A model generated the notes under the pieces. That model worked only from the letters and a program-made list of their open reading frames with translations. It was not told the origin of the DNA and did not search any database. DNA of 64,000 bases from Pelecanus crispus (taxonomy: Eukaryota > Chordata > Aves > Pelecaniformes > Pelecanidae), in NCBI RefSeq assembly GCF_030463565.1, contig NC_134643.1, positions 119,639,809 through 119,703,808 on the forward strand. The letters run 5' to 3'. Each line of letters begins with the position of its first letter. The first letter of the stretch is position 1. A program made the position numbers and the translations under genes. Positions 34,883-46,300 of the stretch are shown one piece after another.

Positions 34883-37800
34883 CTTCCTGCCTCTTGTTTT
34901 TGTGAGGTACTTCTGGATTTGTTCCAGTTACCCCTCCCTCTGATTTTGTTTGCTCTCTTTTTATCCCTAGCATTGTTTATATCAGAAATGCAGAAGCAGG
35001 AAAAAGAAGTTATAGAAAATGGTACTGACAACAAGAAACTCCTAATTTTCCCATTCCTTCAACTTTTTTTTCCCCCATGCATGCTGGGAAGGGAGCCGGC
35101 TTCATATTATCTTCCAGGTCTTACAGGCCAAGGAGTGTGCTGGCAAGTGATTCACCTCCCAGCTCTAGGGATTTTCCTGTCCATTTGAATTAATGTGTTG
35201 CTGTGATGTGGAATCATTTATTCCCCTCCTTCCACCCATTCTCCCTGTAGGATTTTTACACGCTCATACACAAAGGTACATGCTTGCCTACATGCACATA
35301 TGCATGCTCGCACACAAAGCAGGCCTTGTTTCTGTGGCACTACCACAAAAAGATTCTGTTACATATCAGAAAACAAAACCCAGCAAGCAATTACAGGTCT
35401 AAAGCTAAATGACTGACTTGCTATACTAGTGTGTAAATAAGAAGTATTAATGGATACTACAGCCAAAGTGTATATGGCTGAGGAACTCCAGAAACAAAAG
35501 TGCTGATCAGCAGGATACTACTAGCATCACCACTCCAGCAAAGGATCAGATTTAAAAATTATTTCTTGCTTCCTTGAAACACTAACTGGGAACTCAAGAA
35601 CGTCACCAGTCTGGAGTTCTTGTAGTTACAGTGGTGCCAGAGAACCACCACAATTTATAGATAAACAGACTCCCACCCCTCCAGCTGATTTCATTGCTGC
35701 CACAACAACAGAGCTCCATGGGTGTTACCCAGAGCTACAGGGCATGCTAAGAATGATTCCTGGAGTTGCCATAATTCCTTGTGGTTTAAAGCTTATTTTT
35801 TATCACACAGTTAACAAAAGCCCTCTCTCTGCATTGAAACAGGGAAGAGAGATTTACAGTGCTTTTCTTACCTTTCACTTGAATTTTCAAGAGCTGCAGA
35901 TCTCTTATCAAGGCATATTCCCCAACAGCATACAAGGAGAAACCAGGGGAATACTCCCCTCTGCTACCTGTTACATTCTAAATAGAATTCAATAACAAAA
36001 CCTCAAACATCCACTCTCATTTGAGTACCCTCAGCCTAATCTACCTGCTACTTCAGAAGATCTACAGATCTACCAGTCCTAGGTCATCTCTACCAGCCTC
36101 ACACTGCCCTTCCAAGGAACCTGAAGAAGCTGAAATAACACGAGGACTGGTATTTAAGCAACTGAATCCCACCCCATGTGTTTAGACTACACATTTTATC
36201 TAGGATCCATCTGCAGGCAATGAAGAGAACAAGGTGTCTTCAGCAGGTGATTCATCTAACTTAACACCTATCTAACAGCTATCATGTAATGGGTAGCTCT
36301 TTCTTCAGGACCTCAGAGTCTCAGATAGTCTAAACAAGGTATATCTTAAAAGAGACGTGCTAATACTTGCTACTGCTATGAAGGTCAGTAAATTTCATAT
36401 TTATCTACCTTAAAGACAGTAGCAAGAGAAAAAAAACCAAAACCAACAAACCAGAAGAAAAAAGCCTAAGTAAAAAAAGCCCAGACCCTCAAAAAGCAGG
36501 GCATGCTTCCTTTTCAGGTAATCTTTTTTTATAGGCAGTATTGTCCTCTTTCTAGCAAAGTATTTAAGTCAGAGAACAATGACAGTGTAGGCTGTCAGAT
36601 ATCTGATACACATAATCACTTCTACGGTCTGGTTTGCCTCCTCATCAACATAGTTTAGCCAACATGACAGATGTAGCTTTTATTTGTTTTCTTGTTTACG
36701 TTAATGGCATCAGTGTGACTTGCTGCCTGCATGAAGCCATTTCATTGGCCTTTTAAAAAGAAAACAAGGTGGCAAATTGACAGTGGCCTGAAAAAAGGGC
36801 AAGAACCAATTATTCTGCTACCAAGTATCAAATTATATTTTTGTTATCATACATCACTGGGTACATAAACCTCAAATTTTGAAAATTTCAAACAAAGAAA
36901 AGAAACAAAAATCCCTGTTTGCTCAGTGCATATATGTACCAGAGAAAGCATCTGCCACATTGCCAAAATCTATGGCAATTTTTGAAATCAAAGCCAACAT
37001 GCATAGCTTGGAGCTGTACTGGTAAATCAAACCCATCCATGACTGTCCCCTGGCTCTGGGGCCAGGAGCCATGGAGCACCCTGAGCCCATGGAGCACCCT
37101 GAGCCCCAGCTGCCCCGCATAGCCCGGCTGCGGGCAGGCTGTCGATGGGCTCCCTGGTCCACGCTAAGTCCCATAATCGTACCCAGGAATTGTTTGGCAA
37201 TGTACTAGTTCTCCTGGGCCAAAACTGTTAAAAAAAAAAAAAAAATCATTATGGGATTATGTCCCAGTGCCCAGGAGCCTTTAAACCAGTTGTGCAGATG
37301 CATCCTTCCTGACTGCAGCACTGGTGCCAGCCCTCTCTTTTCAGAGTGGCTTTCACAGCAGCCTCAGGGACAAAACTTCTGACCAGACGTACTGTTCACT
37401 GGGGCTGGTGTGAAGCTCGGTGCCCCTCTGGCCACCGCATTGAAGGGAAGGCTGCACAGGTGAAGAGGACCCAAACTGCCGGCACTGAGCCCCGGTGCTG
37501 GCAGAGCTGCTCCCCACAAGAGCCAAGCGTCTCCAGCAGGAGCAAGCGAGCTGCTGCAGCAGCATCTGGAAACAGAGCAGTGAGATTTTCCTGAGGGAGA
37601 TGAGGATCCAGTTGTGCAAATGGTAGAGGTCTGTATGCTGGGGAAACAGGAGGTTCTTCACACCCTGAGACTCATCCGGGTGCTACCCCAAATCTGCATC
37701 AGTATTCAGACATTCAGCATTGGCTATAACCAAAGGGGAGCCAGCAAAAAAGACCACAGACACTGCCTGGGGTCAGAGATGACAAATGAGATAAAGTAAA

Positions 37801-39931
37801 TGAAGTTTTGAATGAAATCTGTGACTGGGTTGAAGACAGACCCACATGTTTCTCTTCAATATTTCCTAGAAGTGCTAGTATCTCAAGAATACCTTGGGTT
37901 GTTTTAAGCCTTTTCATGAGTTTCATTTCTATAGCTGCTTCTCCTGTTTAACATTAATAATCCCCAGGATGTTCAACTCTTGCTGTATGTGAACATGAGG
38001 GTACTAACCAAAGCCCACAAAAGATTTTCATATGTGTGAGCTGTACTGACTGATCTTTTTCTCATTGAGACTGGGATTTGGGGGCAAATGCTGACTATTA
38101 GACTAAAGAAGTGCTGTAAGTGTTTAGCACAGATGATGTTTTATTTAACCAAGAAATGGTTAAGAAAGAGCCAGTGTCTTCTTACAATACTTTATCCAAG
38201 AATTCGTAGAAACTGTCTTCTTTACTTCCAAAACATCAATACATTCCATGGTGTCCCATGAAGAGGATGCCGCCTTCTGCTACAAATGTGAAACTGGACT
38301 CAGAAAAGAGGCCCAGTTATTTATTTTAGAGAGACAATATGAAGCAAAGGCTCACCAGAAGAGCTCTTGGTTGGTTGGGCTGCTTATTTAAAACAAGGCT
38401 TACAGTATAAAGCAAGACTATAAAAATACCTATGTTTGGAGTACAACTTCAGGGAGGACAGAGAACAGCAGGATCACTTCTAATAGTGTTCCCTCTTTAT
38501 ATGCGCCTTTGAAAATGTTGTAAAGATATTCTGTATCCTCTCTTTCTCGAGCAGCTGAGGGAACCATTTTGGGTCATAGCTTCTCAGATTTTTGACATCC
38601 CTTATTAAGTAAGTTGAGACATGGAGAAATATTTGCAATGATACCACTCTTTTAGGTTCCAAATGATTTGTTTATCACATAATCATTTATGGCTAAAAAA
38701 TTAGATGTTGAAATTAAATAATTTTGTATATAGCATTGTGAATATAAATGGACACTTTGATCACTAGCTGACACAATGGATCGTCTCCCTGAGCATAATT
38801 TGGATATTAGACTTACGTGTGCCTGCCCACCATCATGCCTATAATAAGTTAAGCTACTTAAGATGATTAACTTCCAAAATGGAATTTACTGAATCAGACG
38901 AGACAGGAGAAAATGAGGAAATAAAGCTTTCCTTACTGCTGAATACTACAAATGCTGTGTGTCATTTTGGCTATGGGAATCTCAGTTTTGTTGTGGTTTA
39001 ATTTATGGCACAGAACAGAAGTCACACAAACGCTGCCTTCTCTTCAGATGACAATTTAAGTGATAGGGTATAAGAAGCTCCATTTTAAATTTGATTTATG
39101 AGAAAGTAATTCATGCTGTACGTCAGCTCTACCACAGGCATCGTACAGAGATTGAAGACTGTCAGAGTCAAGGTTGCTGCGTTGTTCTAACAAGGTCCGT
39201 GTCCTCTGGACCCACAGAGATAAATCTGAGACCTGGCTTTTGTCTTTGGTTTAGTGTGAACTAGGATCTTGTTGTCTGCTTTTCTTTCCGTAGAGAGGTC
39301 AAGAGCCATGGCTGTCCCTGTTTCCCCAAAGAAGCAACGATCCCTGCATGAAAAGACTGACAAGTTATAGTGCAGGGGTCAGCCTGATGCAATTTCAGAG
39401 AGTCCAGACATGAAATTTCTGTAATGTAAAAAAAAAAATAAAAGACATTCAGATTTGATAATCAGAAAAAAAAAAAACCAGGGGGAACTTTATTTAAACT
39501 ATTGCCACTTCTGTTGGCAGCAGTGGTATTAATTAATGTTGCCAACACAAGAAATCGATCTTATAGTCAGTAAAAAGTTGCAAAAGTAGCTTCAGTGTAA
39601 GCAATGTCCTATTCAGCTGAGTTTTTAGTGGATTAATTTTCATGCAGCATACAGTAAACATACAATTAAGCCATTAGATGATGTTCGGGTTAGTGAGGAT
39701 CTAAGAGAGGAGTAAGAAGTTGGCTTCTTCCCTAGTGTTACCTGGAAGGCAGCCTTTAGCATGGGAAGGATGGGGCAGATCTGTGCTGGGAAGGCATTTG
39801 GCTGTATGGACGTCAGCTGAGCTGTGCGTGGTTGTGCAGGTCTGACTCCAGTTCCTGCAGTCAGGAATGAGGAAGCACAATTTTTTCTTTTGAAGGAAAC
39901 CAGTTCTGAGAAAAGCCATAAAACTAGCAGG
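34883..39931. other. Gene-free intergenic stretch
   Basis: No supported exon or repeat family. It includes an alternating purine-pyrimidine stretch near 35290-35310, two tandem 18-bp units at 37069-37104, and poly(A) runs near 37230, 39428 and 39466. Confidence 0.5.
37069..37104. repeat. Two tandem copies of an 18-bp unit
   Basis: CCATGGAGCACCCTGAGC occurs twice head to tail without mismatch, inside a locally GC-rich patch. It is a short duplication, not a recognised satellite. Confidence 0.9.
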
Positions 39932-39936
39932 AATGT
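39932..39936. repeat. Left target-site duplication (AATGT) of solo LTR copy 2
   Basis: AATGT lies directly before the LTR's TG and is repeated directly after its terminal CA (40548-40552). This is a perfect 5-bp duplication of the kind made by retroviral integrase. Confidence 0.9.
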
Positions 39937-40177
39937 TGTCTTGGTTTCAGCGAGGATAGAGTTAATTTTCTTCCTAGTAGCTGTCACAGTGCTGTGGTTT
40001 GGATTTAGGATGAGAAGAATGTTGATAACACACTGATGGTTTAGTTATTGCTAAGCAGTGCTTATGCTAGTCAAGGACTTTTCAGCTTCCCATGCTCTGC
40101 CAGGTGCACAAGAAACTGGGAGGGGGCACAGCCAGAATAGTTGACCCAAACTGACCAAAGGGCTATTCCATACCATA

Positions 40178-40185
40178 TGACGTCA
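40178..40185. promoter_or_regulatory. CRE palindrome (TGACGTCA) in solo LTR copy 2
   Basis: A perfect cAMP-response-element consensus lies eight bases upstream of the TATA-like box. CREB/ATF factors bind this sequence, which fits a retroviral U3 promoter. Copy 1 has TGACGCCA here. Confidence 0.65.
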
Positions 40186-40192
40186 TGCTCAG

Positions 40193-40198
40193 TATAGA
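40193..40198 (+). promoter_or_regulatory. TATA-like box (TATAGA) of solo LTR copy 2
   Basis: TATAGA replaces the TATAAA of copy 1 at the same position, a single change that would be expected to weaken the core promoter. Confidence 0.5.
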
Positions 40199-40222
40199 AA
40201 CTGGGGGGGGGGGTTGGCCGGG

Positions 40223-40240
40223 GAGCAGCGATCGCTGCTC
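40223..40240. repeat. 18-bp perfect palindrome in solo LTR copy 2
   Basis: GAGCAGCGATCGCTGCTC is identical to its reverse complement. The inner 16 bp are conserved in copy 1 (11431-11446) although surrounding bases differ. Confidence 0.92.
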
Positions 40241-40316
40241 GGGAACTGGCTGGGTATCGGTCGGTGGGTGATGAGCAATTGCATTGTGCATCACTTGCTC
40301 TGTATGTTGTTGTTGC

Positions 40317-40317
<1 letters not shown>

Positions 40318-40371
<54 letters not shown>
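40318..40371. repeat. (ATT)18 microsatellite inside solo LTR copy 2
   Basis: Eighteen uninterrupted ATT units, followed by less regular ATT/TTG sequence. Copy 1 has only a short ATCATTATTATTTTC at the same place, so the array grew after the LTR family spread. Confidence 0.97.
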
Positions 40372-40420
40372 TTGTTATTATTATCATTACTATTTTACTT
40401 TATTTCAATTATTAAACTGT

Positions 40421-40426
40421 TCTTAT
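40421..40426 (+). terminator. Polyadenylation signal ATTAAA in solo LTR copy 2
   Basis: The hexamer is at the equivalent place in both LTR copies, downstream of the microsatellite, and fits the R-region poly(A) signal. Confidence 0.55.
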
Positions 40427-40547
40427 CTCAACCCAGGAGTGTTTCTCACTCTTACTCCTCCGATTCTCTCCCCCATCCCATGGGGGCAGGGAGAGTGAGC
40501 GTGCGGCTGCGTGGTGCTTAGCTGCTGGCTGGGGCTAAACCATGACA

Positions 40548-40552
40548 AATGT
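40548..40552. repeat. Right target-site duplication (AATGT) of solo LTR copy 2
   Basis: AATGT follows the terminal CATGACA and matches 39932-39936. Confidence 0.9.
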
Positions 40553-43363
40553 AAACTTGTTAAATCCCAGAGAAGAAAGTTTTATGCAAATATAAGTCAT
40601 GTTTTACTTAGAATTAAGCTTCTGGAGTTATTCACTCCCTGATTAAGCTGTGTGAAGAATTAGGCCAATTAAATGGAATAGACCGTAAGAGAGAATTTTC
40701 CTGTCACACTGTTTTATCTGGGGGCTGCTTGTGGCAGGAGCATTTCAAGTAGTTGCAAACTTTTTAAATATTTGTGTGTGTTTATTCATTGTTTCAGTCA
40801 CAACAATTTTCAGTTGAAAGCAAAGGCGAGGTCAGGGATACATGGATGTGTAATAATCAAAAGCTTCTCGGAAAGCACCGAGTTTATCCCTTCTTCTGGG
40901 AAAGGCAGACAGCAACCCTTTATTTTTACCAAGACAGATATAATTATTGCAGTTCTGTTTGTACAGTTTTATTGGAGATTCTTTTGAAAATCATAATAGG
41001 AGGGAGAAGAAAAGCTGGCCTTTCACCAGAAGCTAGGAGAACCTGAAAAAAACCTCTTACTTATCACTGCATAAAAGGAATATGCTGTTCAAGAGACGTC
41101 TGCAAGCTGGCCTCCCACTGCTTTGAGCCTAATTTGGTTGGCGAGAAACAGAAAAATAGTGGCCTTTGAAAACTCAACATTGCACTGCAAAAATCTGGTC
41201 TAATGTTAACACGGACCTTCAGCTGCCATTGCCACAGTCAGATGTTTTAGAAGTGTTGATTTTCTTCTACTGATGATAAAATGTTACGAGAGTATTTGTC
41301 CAGTGAGTGCTTAGCGGTTTTTTTTTTTCAAAGTTAGAGTACATTATCTCATCTGTTTCATTTTTCTTTCAGAGAAACCGTATGACATTAGACTGCTGTG
41401 AGTATGACTGCCTGCCAAATCTCCTTTGTCTCTTCAATACTTAATTACAAGTACAAAGACAGACACAAATGGAGGAAACTGTAGTCTGAAAAGCTGTGCT
41501 TACTGCAACCCATTTTTCTCAGCAAGGAGAACAACAAAGTTAGAGCAAGGTTTTTGGCCAATTTGAACAATTAAAACATTTTTGCATGAACATTCATTCA
41601 TATTTTCTAAGACTTCAGCTGGTTACACCGATTCTGCCTGCCTTCCATCAATTTCAGATTTCTTGTTGAGAACATTCATCTTGGAAATGAGGTCCCATAG
41701 GAATTTTGCCAACCTGCACAGCCAAGTGACCCATGTGGCATGGCTGCGGGCATATGGAACTCCACCTCCTCAGCGTTACCTCACTCTGATCTCTCCTCTC
41801 CACCAAACTGCTGAGATCTGCTCCTGGAGCAACCTCACATTTGTTACCACTTTGGCCATGCTCTTGACGTGAGTGTGGTGCGTATTCACTGTGCTGATGC
41901 AGTGGATCCGTGCGAGTTCAGGCATGTCCTGGTCTTCCCTAGAAGAATCCATGTACGGTGTGGTATAACTCAAAGAATTGTTTTGAAAAGTAGAATCGAC
42001 CCATTTTGATACACAAAAAAGTTTGAGAACAAACCAACCACATGAATCTCTCTCTTACATTTAAAAGCTCATCATCAGGTGATGCACCACTCTGGTACCT
42101 TAACTGATCACCTTCCTCGAGGGAAGATGAATTTTTAGCATCTGTTAGAGCCCTCATATTCTCCCTGCTTCTGTTCTCTGAACCATCAAGGAATGAGTTC
42201 CTGCAGGTTCAAAGGGAGGCTGAACCTGAATCTAGGGGCTTTTTTTTCCCCCTTCCTGCCTGCTTCCTCAGACTCTTCAGGTGATTTAAGCCGAGAGAGT
42301 CATGTGGCAAACCATTTTACAGTGCTAATACACAGTTATAGAGCAATCCCCAGCTCATTAGGGTGCGTGTCCCACAAAATACGGTTTTATTATTATTTGC
42401 CCTGCCATCATTTATGCAGAACGCTTTGGTTCTGAAGGAAAATTAGGGACAATAAGAAAATTAAAGCAATGACATAGAACTAGAGAAAGCAGGAAACTAT
42501 TTGCCCCTGTAGGATTCTTAAGGTCAAGTAAACAAGGATATCTCTGGTTACCCTCCAAGAGATTCTCCCAAAAGGCCCACAGAGCTGTACCATCTTTTGT
42601 TAAACCACCTATGTCTGTCCTTTTTATAGTCCTGAACTGCGATTTATTCCTGGATTGCCTGAAATGTTAAGTCCCTCGTGTTTCCACTATGATGCTTAGG
42701 CAGAACATACTGCAAATGTAGAAGAACAACTGCTGGTGCATGCAGTTACGTGTGTCAGAAGCATTGAGGAGAGAAGGGCATTTTGAGGAGGCACATGACT
42801 GTGTCGATCTCAAGTGAAGCAGGGACAACTCACCACGACAGGGACTTGCCTGGCCCAGGGAACTGAGCCATGAATCAGCCTTGCTGGTGATGGGTTTCCT
42901 TCGGCTACGAGCTCAACGCAGGTTTGCACTGGGGGGAGTCTCAGTTATTTCTTCCAACACTGATGCTCAAGTCTTTCATTTTACTCTCTACATGGGCAGC
43001 CTAGGCAAGACGGTTTAGACCCAGGCCCTCCCGGCCTTTGAGTGCAAAATGTCCATCCTAGAGGGAGTGCCTTGAGGCAAGATGGGGCTTTGAGGGGGCT
43101 TCAAGGGAGCTTGCAGAGTGGTGTTCAGTTTCCGCTGTGGAACATTATTTCCTCTGCAAAACTCCTCCACCATCCATAAGCCAGGGCTGGGGAACTCACA
43201 ACTTTTTTTTTTGTCAAAAGCAATTTTTTAAAATTGTCAGAATCATTCTGTCTTCATCTGTACCCACAGGCAGATTTCTACAGAGGGCTATCCACCTTTG
43301 TGGTTAAAGACACAGGTCTTTTCTACTTTGCAAAGACCTCTGTGTGGTCTGTCTTTCATGAAT

Positions 43364-43384
43364 ACACACACACGCACACATACA
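43364..43384. repeat. Short interrupted (CA)n tract
   Basis: ACACACACACGCACACATAC-type dinucleotide run, interrupted by G and T. It is a simple repeat. Confidence 0.8.
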
Positions 43385-46300
43385 AACCTCCACAGCCCCG
43401 TTTCCCTGCTTGTTACAGGTAGTACAGATGATGTGAGTGGCAGTCTCCTAAAAGCTTTTCGGCTAGCAGACAGGGGCACACCGCTCCTTTAATCTATTTG
43501 AGTTCTTTAATGGCCTCACCAGAACCATACCTGAACCGCTTGCTGACTTTAAGTGGTTCTGTTTTACAATGCCCCTCTGGTACAGAGAAATGCCATCCCT
43601 ACCTTACAGACAGGGAACTGAAGCACAGCAAAGATTAGATCTTGAAAATCACAGCTGCAGCAGAGTTACGAGCAAAAGCAAAGTACATCCTAGGTGAGCG
43701 TCCTATTCATTCAACTATCCTATTAACAGTTACATATTTGGACAGGAAGATGAGGATAACATAATGAGGGAAGGAGACATGAATAGAAAGAAAGGAACCG
43801 TGGGAAAGAAAGATTTATCATCAACTGATTTTACTGCGTAATCAGGCAATTGCTCTCCATTTTGACTGCTTGAGAGTGTGTCGCCTGTCGCATAACTCAA
43901 ATGGCTTTTGGGGCAAGTTTTCATATTTCATTTAGTACTGCTGTGAGTGTGGGATGTGTGGGAACGAGAAGGGCCACTGGATGAGGGAGCAGTATCTGCT
44001 TTGACCCAGAACCCCAGGGAAAAGCAGAAAAGAGAAAAGCAGGACAGTGAGAAGAAAACCTCTGGTCAGTGGTTTGAGAACACATCCCGTAAATAGGTTA
44101 AACGCTGATCACTGGCCAGCTGCTTCTAAACACTGCAAGCGTATGCAGCTCCGGGAACTCCTTACTCAAACTGAGGCACTTGGAGTTGCATTTTTGTTCT
44201 GGGGAAATGGCTCAGAGCTTCAGGCATTCACATTTCAGAAACTCAGGCCAAACTCAATTTGAACATAAAAAAAAAAAAGAACAGAAAAATAAGAAAAGGA
44301 AACCCAGCCATTCTGCAAAGTGAGCTACAGCCACTGTCCCTTAGGTATCTCATAAACAGGGTTATCAAGAGTTACTCACCTTTGGGAAGGCGTTTGAAAC
44401 TCAAACAGAGGCTGTATTTAAAAAATTATATAAACTATACTTTTCTAGACTATTCCTGCTCCCATTTTAATCAAGTTTCCTTTTGCAATAAAAACAAAAA
44501 TCTAGACATTTAACTACCATCTCCCATGACAATACTATTATTATAAAAGAAAAGCAGATTTAGAGAGTTAATAATGAAGTATAGATTATGTTTTCTTGAG
44601 CAAAAAGAATCACTTCATAATATATTGCTTGCAATAAAGAGTAAGCCTCAGATTTTGTGCAGCAATATTAATTACTAAGGAGAGAGTATGAAAGAAGTCA
44701 CGTCAGATTAAGATTCTTCTGAATCACAGCAGAGACGACAGAATGCATCTTCTGAACAAACAGATTATGTTACAGGGAGTAAAATTAGCAGGCAATCTTC
44801 AGCGATGCCTGCCTCTAGCAGTTCTGCATATGACTTCTTGTGGGCAGGCCCAGGGGAGAACAACTGATGGCAGAATGATTATTTCAGCTTCCCGTGTTAT
44901 TACTCTGCAGCCTTTCTCAGAGCGAGGGGATATTAACTATTCCACCTCTTCTCTGTGCTGCGGAGAAATTAGGCTTCACATCAGCATGTAACGTGCGTGT
45001 AACAAATAATTGCTTATCACAAAAGCTTTTTGATCTGAAACTATGAGAAATGGCACACAGAAGAGAAAGGACTTCGTGTATTATCGCTGGAGGAATGATA
45101 CATTTCAAATAATTGATGTAAAATAAGATTGCCATCAAGAAAGCAATGTAATAGCCACAGGTTCTCATACATGAAAGACCAAGGTACGTGCTTTACATGT
45201 TGCAGTGAGAATATTTCCACTGATTTTGGTGGACTCGGTCGTTCTTCCCTGCAGACCAGGATCCTGCCCTCAGCAGTGCAGCCCCTCCAGGGCAGCACAA
45301 GCCAGCGTTACCGGGGCTGGGCCATTCTCCTGCTCTTCGGCTAATGCTGCTTTTCTGCCTTAAGCTGGTTCTTTAATTAATGTATACACATTTCATCCCT
45401 AATGGAAACAAGGTTTGTGAAGGCCCTGGGCTCTGGAGGAATTTGTTGCAGGCTGCCTCTGAGGAAAGTTCTGTTTTCTGCCGAGGTGACAAGAAAACTA
45501 ACAACGACCATGGTGCCGGAGCCTGCCAGTCTGCATGTGTCTTCCCAAGCCCCTCCTGAAGTCACCAGCAACCCAGTAGTTACCCCAGTTTCGTGCCTTT
45601 AAATGCCTCAACCTTGACTTAATACTCTTCTCCAGCCTGCTGAGGAGAGCGAGGAACAGATCAGAAATCCTCAGAGGGGTCCGCGTTGCTGAGACACGTC
45701 CTACGTAGGCTGGAGCACCTGCAGGACTGCTGGTGTTGGGGCAACAGCCCAGTGCCGGGCTGGTGGGAGGCAGGAGAGAGGAAGGACCCCCCCGCAGGCT
45801 GCTCTGGGAGGATGGGGTGCTGCATGCGGAGCGGGGGCACCGGCAAGAGCATGAGCAGGCAGGCAGCCCCAGTTGTAACGCCAGCTCGGTGGCGGGAGCA
45901 GAAATGTTGGCCCTAGAGCTATTGTGTATCAGGGTTGGGGAGATGCGTACCACACCGCCAGCCTACCCTGGATGCCAGAAGCTCTTGTCCACATGTGCTG
46001 AGTCAAGGAAAGCTGTCGTTAGCAGTCTACTTGTAAGAATCTCTCCTTTCCTAGAAACCCTGTGGGGAATCCATATTAAAAAAAGACAAAAAGAAGGTCC
46101 TGAAATACTAACTTTCTCCTTAAAATGCAGTGAGGTTACACCACCTCATACCTATGTGGTGTTCATGGAAATGTCTCTGCTTCTTTTTGTCAGCTGAAAA
46201 ACTCTTTGCTTTGCCGAGCTCTGCAGAGATCATGAAATGCACCGTTGTTATCTGGTGACAAGAATGGGGTCGAGCATGAGAGAAGCTCTTCATCCTCTAA

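Larger units (their letters stand above)
39937..40547 (+). mobile_element. Solo LTR of an avian endogenous retrovirus (copy 2)
   Basis: The 611-bp element begins TGTCTTGG and ends CCATGACA, with perfect AATGT duplications on both sides, so both boundaries are certain. It is closely similar throughout to copy 1 at 11144-11687; much of the extra length is an (ATT)18 microsatellite. Promoter-type signals come in order: CRE palindrome (40178-40185), a TATA-like TATAGA (40193-40198), an 11-12-base G run, an 18-bp palindrome (40223-40240) and ATTAAA (40421-40426). No internal viral sequence is present; it is the product of recombination between the two LTRs of a provirus. A 5-bp duplication is most typical of ERVL/ERV3-like families, but this is inference. 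Confidence 0.93.

Noticed and set aside
40264..40521. Open frame rich in isoleucine or leucine across the ATT array
   Set aside because: The translation is only the (ATT)18 microsatellite read in different frames inside the LTR.
40178..40547. Intact provirus at the second LTR
   Set aside because: The element is flanked directly by its target-site duplication and unique DNA; no gag, pol or env sequence is present.
45498..45953. 151-codon minus-strand open frame in a GC-rich patch
   Set aside because: Serine/proline/cysteine-rich low-complexity translation with overlapping frames on the other strand; no motif.
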